Below, one piece after another: positions 12,332 to 20,280 of a stretch of 22,578 nt of DNA. The stretch lies in the IMG/VR virus record IMGVR_UViG_3300017726_000096, positions 1 through 22,578 of that record; one strand, 5' to 3'. The notes under the pieces are model-generated. The model did no database searches. It saw only the letters and a program-made list of their open reading frames with translations, and was not told the origin of the DNA. Origin of the DNA: a virus. The translations under genes and the position numbers were made by a program. The stretch's first letter is position 1. Each line of letters begins with the position of its first letter.

Positions 12332-13042
12332 ATGGCATTACCTAAGCTAAATGTACCTAAGTACAAATTGAAACTACCGTCTGACGGTAGGACTGTGAAC
12401 TATAGACCTTTCCTTGTTAAAGAAGAAAAGTTATTATTAGTCGCAACTGAGACTGGTGAACAACCAGAGATCATCGATGCAATCAAAGATATTATTCAAT
12501 CATGTACAGATCTAGATTCTGTAGATGATTTAGCAACCTTTGATATTGAGTATTTGTTTCTACAGATTAGAACAAAGTCTGTAGGAGAAGAAGTTGAAGT
12601 ATTAGTCAACTGCCCTGATGACGAAGACACTCAGGTCAAGGTCAAGATTCCTCTTGATCAGATCAAAGTCAAGAAAACTAGGGGACACAAATCTACTGTT
12701 CAACTAACTGATGAGTGCGCTGTTGAAATGGGATATCCAAGTCTGGATATGTTTGTGAAATTAAACTTCACCGATCAAAACATTGGTGTGGAAGAAGTTT
12801 TTCAGATGGCAGCAGCATGTGTGAAAACTATTCAAGATCCTAATCAGGTCTATGAATGTAAAGACGTTCCTCAGGAAGAGATCCTTGCATTCTTTGATGA
12901 TATGAATAGTGGGCAGTTTGCAAAGATTCAAGATTTCTTTGACACCATGCCCAAATTAACTCACACTGTGAAGGTTACTAATCCTAACACTGGAGTAGAA
13001 AGTGACGTAGTACTGGAAGGACTAGCAAGTTTTTTCGGTTAG
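12332..13042 (+). CDS. gp26: Baseplate hub assembly protein gp26
   Basis: A 236-residue protein (T4 gp26: 208) with the family start MALPKLNVPKYKLKLPS followed by VNYRPFLVKEEKLLLVA. The middle has IEYLFLQIRTKSVGEEVEV and VKIPLDQIKV; the C-terminal half has acidic helices and ends EGLASFFG. gp26 is needed for assembly of the central hub around gp27, gp5 and gp29 but is thought to act as a chaperone-like factor. The last codons AGT TTT TTC GGT TAG contain a -1 slippery heptamer T TTT TTC three codons before the stop, and the -1 frame leads into the gp51-like sequence. Late promoter 24 bp upstream. Confidence 0.9.
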   Translation: MALPKLNVPKYKLKLPSDGRTVNYRPFLVKEEKLLLVATETGEQPEIIDAIKDIIQSCTDLDSVDDLATFDIEYLFLQIRTKSVGEEVEVLVNCPDDEDTQVKVKIPLDQIKVKKTRGHKSTVQLTDECAVEMGYPSLDMFVKLNFTDQNIGVEEVFQMAAACVKTIQDPNQVYECKDVPQEEILAFFDDMNSGQFAKIQDFFDTMPKLTHTVKVTNPNTGVESDVVLEGLASFFG

Positions 13043-13083
13043 CCCTACTTCATACTAATCTACAATCATACTATGAGGGTAAC
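13015..13083 (+). promoter_or_regulatory. Candidate -1 ribosomal frameshift signal
   Basis: The heptamer T TTT TTC (13030-13036) is in the gp26 reading frame, matching X XXY YYZ. A Shine-Dalgarno-like GGAAGGA (13015-13021) sits 8 bases upstream, similar to stimulators known from dnaX. Downstream, GTTA-G-CCCT (13038-13046) can pair with AGGGTAAC (13076-13083) in an 8-bp stem with one bulge and a 29-base loop. A shift here would skip the stop at 13040-13042 and read into gp51. Confidence 0.55.
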
Positions 13084-13218
13084 TTTGCACTGATGCACCA
13101 CCACAAGTGGAACATCGAACATATAGACAACCTTATGCCATGGGAAAAGGAAATCTATTGCGACATGCTTATCAACCACCTCAAAGCAGAGGAACGTAGA
13201 ATGAAGGAGAAACCATAG
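13036..13218 (+). CDS. gp51: gp51-like hub assembly segment, read by -1 frameshift from gp26
   Basis: This frame (-1 relative to gp26) is open from 13006 to TAG at 13216-13218. It encodes RLALLHTNLQSYYEGNFALM, then HHHKWNIEHIDNLMPWEKEI and YCDMLINHLKAEERR. The last part resembles the gp51/hub-catalyst proteins annotated in T4-like cyanophages. No ATG, GTG or TTG exists in this frame before ATG 13093, which would remove the first ~19 protein-like residues and has no good ribosome binding site. The likely product is a gp26-gp51 fusion, join(12332..13036,13036..13218), 295 residues. This parallels the tail chaperone pairs G/GT of lambda and E/E' of P2, also encoded just upstream of the tape measure. 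A separate 41-residue protein from 13093 is the alternative. Confidence 0.6.
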   Translation, partial: RLALLHTNLQSYYEGNFALMHHHKWNIEHIDNLMPWEKEIYCDMLINHLKAEERRMKEKP

Positions 13219-13220
13219 CA

Positions 13221-15539
13221 GTGGCAAAAATCGTAGCATACAAGTTTGTAAATCCAGGTGGAAGATCTGTAAGATCCTCTGGAGGAATTGCTGCGAGAAA
13301 ACAACTGCTTGCTGTTAATCGTGTTGGTGCTAGTACAAGTAGTTTAGCGACTACATTAAGTGACATTGCAAAAATCAATACAGCATTTAAAAGAACTGAA
13401 ACTGAGATAGAGAAACAGCAACGTAGAAAACTACAAAGAGAAAGGGATAATCAAGCAGAAGAGTTACAAGAAGGTAAGAGTATTGAAAAGGGAAAGGTCG
13501 ATGGAGAGTTTAAAAAGGAAATTAAAAAGAAACCTAAAGGTGGTCTTGTAAGTAAAGCACTTAAGGCAAAGAATGGTTTCTTTGGATTCTTAGAGGGATT
13601 CTTAAGTCCCATTGGTGGTCTGATAATGAAAATTGCTGCTAAGGCAATCTTCGCCAACATTCTTCTCTACCTATCAGACCCAAAGAAAAGTGAAGAGGTA
13701 AAAGTTTTTATTGAGAAGGCATCGTTTGTCTTCAAGAAACTCTATCAGTTTGGGTCGATGATTGTTGGCAGTGTCATGGACACTGTTGGGCAAGTTGTTG
13801 GGAAGGAATCTACTCTTTCAGAGAGACTCATTGGACTTGGTAAGATAATCGGTGCCATCACTGGCATGACATTATTGCTTGAAGGTGTTGGGATGGTTAG
13901 GGATCTTTTCAACACTGCAGAAGATGTTGCTGATACTGTAGACACTGCTAAGGATGTTAAGCGTGCAATGCGGACGCAGAAAACAGTCAAAGAGTTAGGA
14001 GAGCAGTTCGGTCAGAAGGCAGGAAAAAGATATGCAATGCTCATTGCTGATGGTGCTGATGATGCAGCAGAACTCTTTGCAAAAACACTGCGAGAGACTG
14101 GTGATATTAAACAGGCAAATAAGGCAGTAAAAGCATTTACAGAAGGACTCGATGTAGCAGCGGATGCTGCAAAAGTAGCAAAACAACCTGGGTTCTTTAG
14201 TAGGATGATGTCGAAGGGTAAAAACTTCGCAGTAACACAAGGACAAAGAGGATTAAATTTTGCTACAACTGAAGGAAAAAAACTATTAGAACTTGGATCA
14301 ACTGCACTTCAGAATCTTGCTGCCAGGTTTCCTAAAGTTGATATCATTGGAGCGTTAAAGAGTCTTCCAGATAAAACAGTAAAGAAGTATAAACAGGTGG
14401 CAGCGTGGGGTGCTCAGGCGATGGACAACGCCAAAGCAGGGATCAACTCACTCACGGAGACTATTGGTAAGGGATTTAATAATCTTGGTAAGTTTGCACA
14501 AGAGCAGGTTCTTGGCAGACTTTATAACAAGTTCAAACCATTCTTTGATGGTATTTCTGATGTAGTCAAACCTATAATCAGTAACTTTAAAAAGAATTTG
14601 TTATCCATTCCTGGAATGGAAAAGGCACCTGGGGTCTTGAAGAAGATGGGTATCAATGGTTTCGGTGACATTTCTAAGGCAGGTTCTAAGTTAGGAGCAC
14701 GAGCATCGAGTTTCTTACCCTTGATTGGTAGTATCGCAAACTTCTTATTTGCTTATCAACGTCTGTCACAGGGTGATACTATTGGTGCTTTGATTGAAGG
14801 CGGTTCGGGTGCAATCCAGTTTACAGGAGAACTAGCAACAGTAACAGGTGTAGGTGCAGCACCAGGTCTAGCCGCGATCATAGCATCATATGCAGGTGAC
14901 GGTTACATGTTCCTTCGTGACTTCATTCCTGAGATACAAGAGAACGAAGAAAAGGCAGTTGGCGCAATGGGTCTAGGTGGAATTAAGAAGTTTATTGATC
15001 AAGCAGTCTCTAAAGTATTGCCTGGGTTTGGTGCCATTATGAAGGCAGCGACAGGTGATCTTGAAGGTGCAGGAGAAATGTATAAGGATCAGAGTAACTA
15101 TGCAGGTCAAGGTTCAATGACCGAACAAACAAAAGAACCAATTGATGTTGAAGATCCAATCTCTATCTCTACAAAAGGTAAAGTTTCAGGTCGTTTTGAT
15201 ATGGAAACTGGCAAAGGATATATTAATGATCGCGAAGTTCCTATGGAAGAGTATGAAGCATTTGCAAACATGAGTATGGCAGAGAAGTTAGCGAAATATA
15301 GTAAAGCAGCAGGTGGTTTAGTAGGTTCTATTAGTGCAGTGAAAGGTTCTCTTACTGCAGTAAAACGTATTGCTTCCTCTAAACTATCAGAGGAAATATC
15401 AATTGCTAAAGAAATGGCAGAAGCAATCGTGGTACCAATGGTAATTCAACAATTAGCACCTATGCCTATGCTAGTACCAATAAATAGTGGCGATGGTAAC
15501 ACTGCATCAATCTCTTCAGTAACTTCTAGACGATTATAA
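13221..15539 (+). CDS. Tape-measure-type tail protein, first of a pair
   Basis: A 772-residue protein with a GTG start (13221) and AAGGAG 11 bp upstream. The N-terminal ~100 residues are basic and coiled-coil-like (TETEIEKQQRRKLQRERDNQ). A Gly/Phe/Leu-rich hydrophobic block follows (about 110-150, FFGFLEGFLSPIGGLIMKIA), then a LSERLIGLGKIIGAITGMTL segment near 200. The rest is long Ala/Lys-rich helices with further hydrophobic patches (about 560-600). Position between the gp26/51 genes and gp27 matches T4 gp29, the hub protein and tape measure (590 residues), though sequence similarity to gp29 is not obvious by eye. The order of features in its first ~250 residues matches the next protein. 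The stop overlaps the next ATG (TAATGG). Confidence 0.6.
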   Translation: MAKIVAYKFVNPGGRSVRSSGGIAARKQLLAVNRVGASTSSLATTLSDIAKINTAFKRTETEIEKQQRRKLQRERDNQAEELQEGKSIEKGKVDGEFKKEIKKKPKGGLVSKALKAKNGFFGFLEGFLSPIGGLIMKIAAKAIFANILLYLSDPKKSEEVKVFIEKASFVFKKLYQFGSMIVGSVMDTVGQVVGKESTLSERLIGLGKIIGAITGMTLLLEGVGMVRDLFNTAEDVADTVDTAKDVKRAMRTQKTVKELGEQFGQKAGKRYAMLIADGADDAAELFAKTLRETGDIKQANKAVKAFTEGLDVAADAAKVAKQPGFFSRMMSKGKNFAVTQGQRGLNFATTEGKKLLELGSTALQNLAARFPKVDIIGALKSLPDKTVKKYKQVAAWGAQAMDNAKAGINSLTETIGKGFNNLGKFAQEQVLGRLYNKFKPFFDGISDVVKPIISNFKKNLLSIPGMEKAPGVLKKMGINGFGDISKAGSKLGARASSFLPLIGSIANFLFAYQRLSQGDTIGALIEGGSGAIQFTGELATVTGVGAAPGLAAIIASYAGDGYMFLRDFIPEIQENEEKAVGAMGLGGIKKFIDQAVSKVLPGFGAIMKAATGDLEGAGEMYKDQSNYAGQGSMTEQTKEPIDVEDPISISTKGKVSGRFDMETGKGYINDREVPMEEYEAFANMSMAEKLAKYSKAAGGLVGSISAVKGSLTAVKRIASSKLSEEISIAKEMAEAIVVPMVIQQLAPMPMLVPINSGDGNTASISSVTSRRL

Positions 15540-18145
15540 TGGCAAAAGCAGCAGTACAAAAAGGAAGCAAGATTAACGTTTACAAATTAGTAACCGTTAA
15601 AGAACCTGATGCAAGACAAAAGAAGAAAGATCCTACTGGGTATGAGACTGCAAGAGGTCTGAATGCAACTACTAAAGCAGTTAATAACTTAGGTACCACT
15701 CTCAATGGTATTAACAAAATTGTTGGTGACCTTAAGCAAATAGAATTAGATCGTCTTGAAACTGCAAATAAAAATAAACCCAAGATGGATCCCAAGTATG
15801 GGAAAAGTAAGAAAGGTGGTGGTATACTAGGATCACTTGCAAAAGGATTTCTAAAAACTGGTGGTGGATTCTTATCAGGTCTATTAGGACTACTCGGTAA
15901 CCTATTCAAAGCATTTGTAGTTCTTCCTGTTTTGACATGGTTAAGTAAAGAAGAAAATCAAGAGAAGGTTGCAGGTGCTTTAGAAGTATTGGCAAAGTTT
16001 GGTAAGTTCATATGGAACTGGGCAAGTTTTGGAGTTACCAATACAATTGATGGACTATATAAGTTACTTAGCGACGATTCGTCTTGGATGGATCGACTTG
16101 TTGGGTTTGGTCAAGCACTTTTAGGCGTTGGATCCATCTTCATCGGTTTAAAGGGTCTAAAATGGTTACTAAATCCTGTCAAAGTTGCTAAAGGTATTAC
16201 AGCAGCAGTCAAAGCATTAGTTAAATTCGTAACGAAAAGAGGAAATCCATTGCGTATTCCAGGTAGAAGAAAAGGTGGGAAGGCAGCAGGTGGTTTAGTT
16301 ACCGCTGCTGCTATAGCATTGCCACAGATGGCACAGGGTGGATGGATAACTGGACCCCAGTCTGGTTATCCTGTATCACTTGATGGTGGTAAAAGCACAT
16401 CATTCATTGGTCATGGCACAGAGTATGTGTCACAGAAGTCAAGTGGTGGTGCATTTGTTACCCCGTATGATACTCCTGCAACCCGTAAGAATCCTGGGCT
16501 GACTGCTATGAGACAAGCAGAAGCAGCAAGAATGGGTTATTCTCAGGGTGGTGAAGTAAAAGAATCTCTTAATCTAACCGCAGATCAGTTCAGAGCACTT
16601 GCATATGGTGTGAGTGGTGAAGCACAACGCAATACTGCTGATGAGTATGGAACTGCAGCAGCAATCTTAAACAGAGTTGCAGATCCTAGGTACCCTAACA
16701 ACATCATGGGCGTTCTTAGTCAGAACAATCCCGTTCAGTTTGCAGCATACTATGATGGTAGTATGCGCCACGAAGAGAAGTTACAAGAGAAACTTTCTTC
16801 TCAGGTAGGACAGACAGCAATCATTGCAGCACTAAGAGAACTTAAAGGTAGAGATAGTTTTAAAGGAACTGCCATGTACAAACACATGGGTTCCGATGAC
16901 GTCAAGTTCTCTAGAAGAGGAAACTTCTATCATTATTCAGAACAACGAGGAAAGAATGATCCTCCTCCGTCATCTATCCCAACGCATTATCTAAAGTTCA
17001 TTCAAAATCAACAGGCAGATCCAGATCAACAACCAAATGCTCCAGGTAATGATAGTGGAATAATGGGAGGGTTATCTAATGCTCTCCAAGGTCTTACTGG
17101 ATTTCTTAGTAATGTATTCTTAGGAGGTCCTGCACAAGCAGCACCAATGCCACAAGTAGCACCACCACCTGCAAGGAAGGCGGAGTCAGCAGCAAATGAT
17201 GGAGCAAGGGGAGTTTCAGTTGCTACTGGTGATATGGGAGAGAAAGTATTCCCACTTCCTAAAGGTAGATTTGAAGCAACAGCAAGGCAAATATTTGGTG
17301 CACCGAGAGATGGAGGATCACGGTCACACCTCGGTGTAGACTTAACTGAAGCATCTCCTTGGGGACCAGATCCAAAGATTCCTGTTGTTGCTGCTATTGC
17401 AGGATCAGTGTTAAGCGAAGAATATAAGGCAGGGCAGACATACCATTCAGGTGCGATGATTCGAGGTAAAGATGGTTATGACCAACGATACTTGCATATG
17501 GAACCTAGTGTAAAACCTGGGCAGGAAGTCAATGCAGGTGATCAGATCGGTAGACTTTATGATGATGGAATCAACAGTCACTTACACTTTGAGGTATACA
17601 AAAACGGTAAGGGTGGAGCTCTAAATCCATCTTTGATCTACCCAAGTATGTTTAAAGCAGGAACTACAGGTGGAATGCAGATGAGAAATCCTACTGCATT
17701 CACTGCTTCCAGTTTAACAACTCCTGGTCAGAACAAACCTTCTCAAGCTAGCATCCAATCACAGGGTGATATGAGTAGAACAGAGGATACAACCTTCTCT
17801 GGTATGGATGGTATTCCTAGTCAGTTCTCTGCTGCTAAAAAACAAAGAGAAGCATTACTTAATGCAACTCAAGAAAGAGATAATGCACGAGAGAATTTTA
17901 AAACAGGCGTAGCAAATGCTGTGATGACTGCACAAACACGAGTAAATGAGTCTAACCAACAGAGTGCTAATGCTATTCAGCAAGCAAACTCAGGTTTAAA
18001 AAGTGCAAGTCAAGGTGGAGGAAGTAAACCCATGGTGAGTGGTGGTCTTCCTGGGGTTGGTAGTGTAAACATCAATGGTGTGATGAAAACTACAGCATAT
18101 GCGTTGAACTCTAACAAGAATTTTATGCGAGGTATTCTTAGATGA
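15539..18145 (+). CDS. Tape-measure-type tail protein with SleB-like and M23 peptidoglycan hydrolase domains
   Basis: An 868-residue multidomain protein. Residues 1-250 mirror the previous protein: basic N-terminus with INKIVGDLKQIELDRLE, Gly-rich block (LSGLLGLLGNLFKAFVVL), LTWLSKEENQEKV and WMDRLVGFGQALLGVGSIF. Residues ~340-480 look like a SleB/Hydrolase_2 cell-wall hydrolase: LAYGVSGEAQ with candidate catalytic E361, AAAILNRV, ALRELKGRDSFKGTAMYKHM. Residues ~585-700 are an M23 (LytM) metallopeptidase with Zn ligands H597-x3-D601 (HLGVD) and H681-L-H683 (HLHFE), plus YLHMEPSVKPGQEVNAGDQIG. A Gln/Asn-rich helical tail follows. It probably rides in the tail and opens host peptidoglycan during DNA entry. 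It overlaps both neighbours by a few bases (start of gp27 is ATGAGC at 18142). Confidence 0.82.
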   Translation: MAKAAVQKGSKINVYKLVTVKEPDARQKKKDPTGYETARGLNATTKAVNNLGTTLNGINKIVGDLKQIELDRLETANKNKPKMDPKYGKSKKGGGILGSLAKGFLKTGGGFLSGLLGLLGNLFKAFVVLPVLTWLSKEENQEKVAGALEVLAKFGKFIWNWASFGVTNTIDGLYKLLSDDSSWMDRLVGFGQALLGVGSIFIGLKGLKWLLNPVKVAKGITAAVKALVKFVTKRGNPLRIPGRRKGGKAAGGLVTAAAIALPQMAQGGWITGPQSGYPVSLDGGKSTSFIGHGTEYVSQKSSGGAFVTPYDTPATRKNPGLTAMRQAEAARMGYSQGGEVKESLNLTADQFRALAYGVSGEAQRNTADEYGTAAAILNRVADPRYPNNIMGVLSQNNPVQFAAYYDGSMRHEEKLQEKLSSQVGQTAIIAALRELKGRDSFKGTAMYKHMGSDDVKFSRRGNFYHYSEQRGKNDPPPSSIPTHYLKFIQNQQADPDQQPNAPGNDSGIMGGLSNALQGLTGFLSNVFLGGPAQAAPMPQVAPPPARKAESAANDGARGVSVATGDMGEKVFPLPKGRFEATARQIFGAPRDGGSRSHLGVDLTEASPWGPDPKIPVVAAIAGSVLSEEYKAGQTYHSGAMIRGKDGYDQRYLHMEPSVKPGQEVNAGDQIGRLYDDGINSHLHFEVYKNGKGGALNPSLIYPSMFKAGTTGGMQMRNPTAFTASSLTTPGQNKPSQASIQSQGDMSRTEDTTFSGMDGIPSQFSAAKKQREALLNATQERDNARENFKTGVANAVMTAQTRVNESNQQSANAIQQANSGLKSASQGGGSKPMVSGGLPGVGSVNINGVMKTTAYALNSNKNFMRGILR

Positions 18146-19530
18146 GCATAACAAGGTCAGTTGCAGGTGATTGTAGCGTATCTGTTTTTCTTTTTAGAGA
18201 TGGACAACAACTCAAAGCAAAAGATGGAGGAGAAAACTTAGTAGGTTTCCTGAGAGGTTGGGAACTCTATGAGAGTATTGAGTCAGGAACTATCGAAGGT
18301 ACGTTTATCTTTGAAGACTCTGCAGGTATCTCTAACATTTTCAGTGGATCTGAACTCATTAAGTTTCAAGTCAGAGGAACTATTGCTACTAGGACATATT
18401 ATCTAAGAGCATACAATATTAGTAACAGATCAAGAACTGGACAAACTACGGATGTTTTTATCATTCAAGCATGTTCTGATGAGTACATTAAGAACGAAGT
18501 ATCAAATATTTTTGGTAACTCAGAAAAAATATTTAAAGAAACTGAATCATCTGCTATTGTTAAAGATGTAGTTAGGAACACCAAGTATCTTGGAAGTGGT
18601 AAAAAATTATTTGCTGAGGAGAGTCTAAACAAACATAAATTTATCGCACCAAACTGGAGACCCATGGATGCGATCTATTGGATTGCACAGAGATCAATCA
18701 GAAAGAAAAAGACGGGTGGTGGATTCCAGAACGGGTTTACTTTCTTTGAGAATGCAATGGGATACCATTTTAAATCTATCGATGGTATGATTGAAGATAT
18801 TAACAAACAGGATGTAGAAACTAAAACTAATCCATCTACAGGTATAGCAAGACTGTATAAGTATGTCTATTCTGCTAAGAAAATTGATACTGGTGAAGGA
18901 GATCAATTTAAGATTGATAGTGTTAGTTTTCCAGAAGAAAAGAACTTTTTGATGGGTCTGAGACACGGTGCTTGGTCAGGTTACAGCGTTGGATTTGATC
19001 CTGTCACAGTCAATCAATCTAGGTGGGGTGGAGAGAGTTCAGATCTATCAGCAGACATGTACAGGTATAAAGTTTCTGATGCATGGAAGAATATGTCACA
19101 CTTGGGTGGTAAAAATGCAGTAAACCCTATGTCACGACTTGATGACGACTTTAAAAATCTCGTTGACAACCCTAAAAGGGTGCGTTATAGTATACTTCCG
19201 AACCAAATTTTCGATAAGAAAACATCTGCTGGTTCGGCACTCAGTTCGCAGAAAAACTATGAAGCACTCGTAGAGTTGCAAGCATATCAATGGATGCGAA
19301 TGGAAACGATGAAAAACACGAGAGTGCAAGTAGTCGTCCCAGGAAACTTGGATCTATATGGGGGTTACGGAATTCACATTACGTTACCATCTACCGAAAA
19401 ATCTGGAGAGAAAACCAAGATGGATAAACGATTTAGCGGTCGTTATATGATCGTTACAATCGCCCATAAAGGTACTCCCGACAACTTCTCGTCAGAGATG
19501 CTACTAATGAAAGATGGTGTAATCCCCTAA
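18142..19530 (+). CDS. gp27: Baseplate hub subunit gp27
   Basis: A 462-residue protein (T4 gp27: 391). It begins with beta-barrel-type strands (VSVFLFRDGQQL, LYESIESGTIEGTFIFED, GISNIFSGSELIKFQVRG) like the gp27/VgrG hub domain. A conserved APNWRPMDAIYWIAQRS helix near residue 170 and FTFFENAMGYHFKSID follow. Near the end, PGNLDLYGGYGIHITLPS and FSGRYMIVTIAHK are typical of the hub's closing strands. gp27 forms the trimeric adaptor ring holding gp5 and joining the tail tube. The ATG at 18142 overlaps the previous stop (ATGA). The stop overlaps a CTAAATA promoter for cp12. Confidence 0.85.
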   Translation: MSITRSVAGDCSVSVFLFRDGQQLKAKDGGENLVGFLRGWELYESIESGTIEGTFIFEDSAGISNIFSGSELIKFQVRGTIATRTYYLRAYNISNRSRTGQTTDVFIIQACSDEYIKNEVSNIFGNSEKIFKETESSAIVKDVVRNTKYLGSGKKLFAEESLNKHKFIAPNWRPMDAIYWIAQRSIRKKKTGGGFQNGFTFFENAMGYHFKSIDGMIEDINKQDVETKTNPSTGIARLYKYVYSAKKIDTGEGDQFKIDSVSFPEEKNFLMGLRHGAWSGYSVGFDPVTVNQSRWGGESSDLSADMYRYKVSDAWKNMSHLGGKNAVNPMSRLDDDFKNLVDNPKRVRYSILPNQIFDKKTSAGSALSSQKNYEALVELQAYQWMRMETMKNTRVQVVVPGNLDLYGGYGIHITLPSTEKSGEKTKMDKRFSGRYMIVTIAHKGTPDNFSSEMLLMKDGVIP

Positions 19531-19533
19531 ATA
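19527..19533 (+). promoter_or_regulatory. Late promoter core CTAAATA for cp12-cpeT
   Basis: CTAAATA overlaps the gp27 stop codon and lies 24 bp upstream of the cp12 ATG, the same spacing as before gp26. It implies late-class expression of the two metabolic genes. Confidence 0.62.
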
Positions 19534-19557
19534 GTTCTGTATCACTCAGGTACTAAC

Positions 19558-19785
19558 ATGAAAACACTAGAAGACCACATCCAAAAAGATAGAACAATCT
19601 TAGACAATCCTCAAATCAGTCCTCAGACTCGTAGACACATTGAAGGCGAGTTGCACGACTTAGAAGATTACGCAGAACATCACAAAAAGGAAATTGAAGC
19701 AGGAGATCATCACGATCCTACTTACCTAGAACTTTACTGTGATCAGTTCCCTTCAGAACCAGAATGTCTAGTCTATGACGATTGA
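19558..19785 (+). CDS. cp12: CP12, Calvin cycle inhibitor
   Basis: A 75-residue protein whose C-terminal half is a clear CP12 signature: LELYCDQFPSEPECLVYDD, with the C61-x8-C70 redox pair and the C-terminal acidic tail that enters the GAPDH active site. The N-terminal half is helical (PQTRRHIEGELHDLEDYAEH) and lacks the N-terminal Cys pair; a standard AWD_VEEL core is not visible, as in other picocyanobacterial and phage forms. CP12 tethers and inactivates GAPDH and phosphoribulokinase in the dark. In cyanophages it is thought to block carbon fixation and push carbon into the pentose phosphate pathway for nucleotides. It overlaps cpeT by 11 bp and sits between hub genes 27 and 5. Confidence 0.92.
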   Translation: MKTLEDHIQKDRTILDNPQISPQTRRHIEGELHDLEDYAEHHKKEIEAGDHHDPTYLELYCDQFPSEPECLVYDD

Positions 19786-20224
19786 GTCTTATCTCTTAGG
19801 ACTTTGGAATAACATAGCACAAGCACAAGCAAATCCCCATGCCTACGCATCAATCTTTATGCACTGGCAAGAGATAGAAGGGGGTTTGCAGTCTCAAAAT
19901 TACTATAGAAAAGACGGACCCTCTAACCCATATCGAAAAAGATTTCATAAGAAAGTTGTAATATCTGACACCCAAATATTAATTGAGAACTACGATATAG
20001 ACTGGACTAAATCTGAAGAGTGTGGTATGATGTTTACCTTCGATGGTAACGCATGGCACGGTTCTGTTGTGGGCAACTGTGTCGTCAAAGGAGTTGAGAT
20101 CAAATCAAAGATGTCACTCTTCGGAGACAAACTACATAGTTGTGACCAAGGTTATGTCGATGGACGTATGATCTGGGGTAGTAAGGAAACATATAAGTTT
20201 GTTAAAACCAAAAACACCTTTTAG
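19775..20224 (+). CDS. cpeT: CpeT/CpcT-family phycobiliprotein lyase
   Basis: A 149-residue protein matching the CpeT/CpcT family: GLWNNIAQAQANPHAYASIFMHWQEI at the start, YYRKDGPSNPYRKRFHK (residues ~47-62), ILIENYDID, the FDGNAWHGSVVGNCVVKG region with SKMSLFGDKLHSCDQGYV, and a closing IWGSKETYKFVK. The family is an eight-stranded calycin-like barrel that attaches phycoerythrobilin or phycocyanobilin to phycobiliproteins. The phage form is shorter than host proteins (about 195-200 residues), as is usual in cyanophages. It likely maintains or alters host light harvesting. The start overlaps cp12. Repeat element copy 2 begins in its last codons. Confidence 0.9.
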   Translation: MTIESYLLGLWNNIAQAQANPHAYASIFMHWQEIEGGLQSQNYYRKDGPSNPYRKRFHKKVVISDTQILIENYDIDWTKSEECGMMFTFDGNAWHGSVVGNCVVKGVEIKSKMSLFGDKLHSCDQGYVDGRMIWGSKETYKFVKTKNTF

Positions 20225-20280
20225 TTTCAAAAATCGGGGTAAAAAAATCCCGCCATTTTTTGACTCTTAGGGTTTTTTAC
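20218..20280. repeat. Intergenic repeat element, copy 2, with possible terminator hairpin
   Basis: A 63-bp element nearly matching 8473-8535 (same blocks, same order and the same length). This copy overlaps the cpeT stop and can form CGGGG/TCCCG (20235-20239 with 20248-20252; one G-T pair, A-rich loop) followed by a CCA then T-run (20256-20261), a weak intrinsic terminator. It ends at the C of the CTAAATA promoter ahead of gp5. Confidence 0.65.

Noticed and set aside
15479-15486. AATAAATA about 55 bp upstream of the second tape-measure-type gene
   Set aside because: It matches the late core but is within coding sequence of a tightly coupled pair; a weak internal promoter is possible but not supported.
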